DNA of 6,351 bases from Acidobacteriota bacterium (lineage in GTDB: Bacteria; Acidobacteriota; Terriglobia; Bryobacterales; Bryobacteraceae), in the NCBI GenBank assembly GCA_026394095.1, contig JAPKYY010000566.1, positions 1 to 6,351 of the forward strand, read 5' to 3'. The notes under the pieces were generated by a model. That model ran no database searches. It was not told the origin of the DNA and was given only the letters and a program-made list of their open reading frames with translations. Made by a program: the position numbers and the translations under genes. Shown here one piece after another: positions 5,994 through 6,351 of this stretch (its first letter is position 1; each line of letters starts with the position of its first letter).

Positions 5994-6351
5994 ATGCTTT
6001 TTCTTAGACTCAATGAAGTTCCTCTCGAGAAGCTGACGGTATTCCGGGTCTTTCCATTGTCTTCGGCGATTCTGGTTCTGGTGCTGCTGGTTTCGATTCC
6101 CGCACTGGCTACACGGACAACACAAAAGCCCCTGCTTTGGTATGTGCTGACCATTCTGGCGATTTTGCTTCTCTTCGGTGTCAACGACCTTCGTAAAGCG
6201 CTCAAACCCACCGCCTGGCTTGCGGCCCTTGGCAACGGTAAGCTTTACCTGAAATGGCGCTCGTATCAAAATGCGCATTGGGGCATGGACGATGTACAGG
6301 TAGTGGCGATTCCATTGCATGAAATCCGCCAGGTGAGCCGCATTACAGGGT
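5994..6351 (+). CDS. Membrane protein with two N-terminal helices, 3' end beyond the window
   Basis: The frame is open from the ATG at 5994 to the last base, giving 119 residues with no stop, so the gene continues past the edge. The frame is closed upstream by TAG at 5961-5963. A TTG at 5985 is another possible start, and neither start has a strong ribosome binding site. After a short cytoplasmic-looking N-terminus (MLFLRLNEVPLEKLTVFRVF) come two hydrophobic segments, about 21-39 (PLSSAILVLVLLVSIPALA) and 47-63 (LLWYVLTILAILLLFGV), forming a helical hairpin. Then comes a soluble part with a beta-like pattern (GKLYLKW, then VVAIPLHEIRQVSRI). That order resembles small membrane-anchored PH-like proteins, where a display strand is followed by an 'IPL.EI..V' strand, but this is a weak analogy. 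It points away from the 311-residue gene. Confidence 0.65.
   Translation, partial: MLFLRLNEVPLEKLTVFRVFPLSSAILVLVLLVSIPALATRTTQKPLLWYVLTILAILLLFGVNDLRKALKPTAWLAALGNGKLYLKWRSYQNAHWGMDDVQVVAIPLHEIRQVSRITG

Noticed and set aside
5837..6235. Minus-strand frame of 132 codons at the right end
   Set aside because: Most of it is antisense to the membrane-protein gene at 5994, whose hydrophobic helices are convincing. Only its last 27 codons are kept, as part of a possible remnant.

Overview
The window looks like an accessory stretch of a GC-rich bacterial chromosome. An RHS/YD-repeat protein, a phage-type terminase without other phage genes, and debris resembling insertion-sequence ends lie side by side. 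Protein style (a long RHS protein ending in a DPNGR core, a Terminase_6-type large terminase) and GC-ending codons would fit a soil Acidobacteriota (Terriglobia-like) genome, but that is only an impression; no taxonomic marker gene is present.

Layout: (1) 1-148, no gene recognised. (2) 149-2461, minus strand, a large RHS-repeat protein with a complete RHS core and an 81-residue variable tail. Its frame stays open, without a usable start codon, to 2695, where it runs into repeats, so the gene is 5'-truncated. (3) 2619-2910, a tandem array with a 121-bp period, each period carrying a pair of nested 25-bp subrepeats; it looks like repeated ends of a lost mobile element. (4) 3048-4679, plus strand, a tightly packed three-gene cluster: a small basic protein, then a terminase large subunit split cleanly into an ATPase protein and an RNase H-like nuclease protein that share one base (TGATG). 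No portal, capsid, protease or tail gene is visible. (5) 4680-4765, a short convergent spacer with hairpins and a sequence that recalls an insertion-sequence terminus. (6) 4766-5701, minus strand, an unrecognised 311-residue soluble protein with an internal duplication. (7) 5702-5993, a divergent intergenic region holding weak traces of a small reading frame. (8) From 5994, plus strand, the first 119 residues of a two-helix membrane protein cut by the window edge.

The most noteworthy items are the split terminase with all recognised catalytic motifs intact in both halves, its abrupt change in base composition near the Walker A motif, the nested 121/25-bp repeat array that decapitates the RHS gene, and the duplicated unknown protein. 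The three terminase-cluster genes are probably co-transcribed and translationally coupled. The RHS gene, the 311-residue gene and the membrane-protein gene look functionally independent of them.
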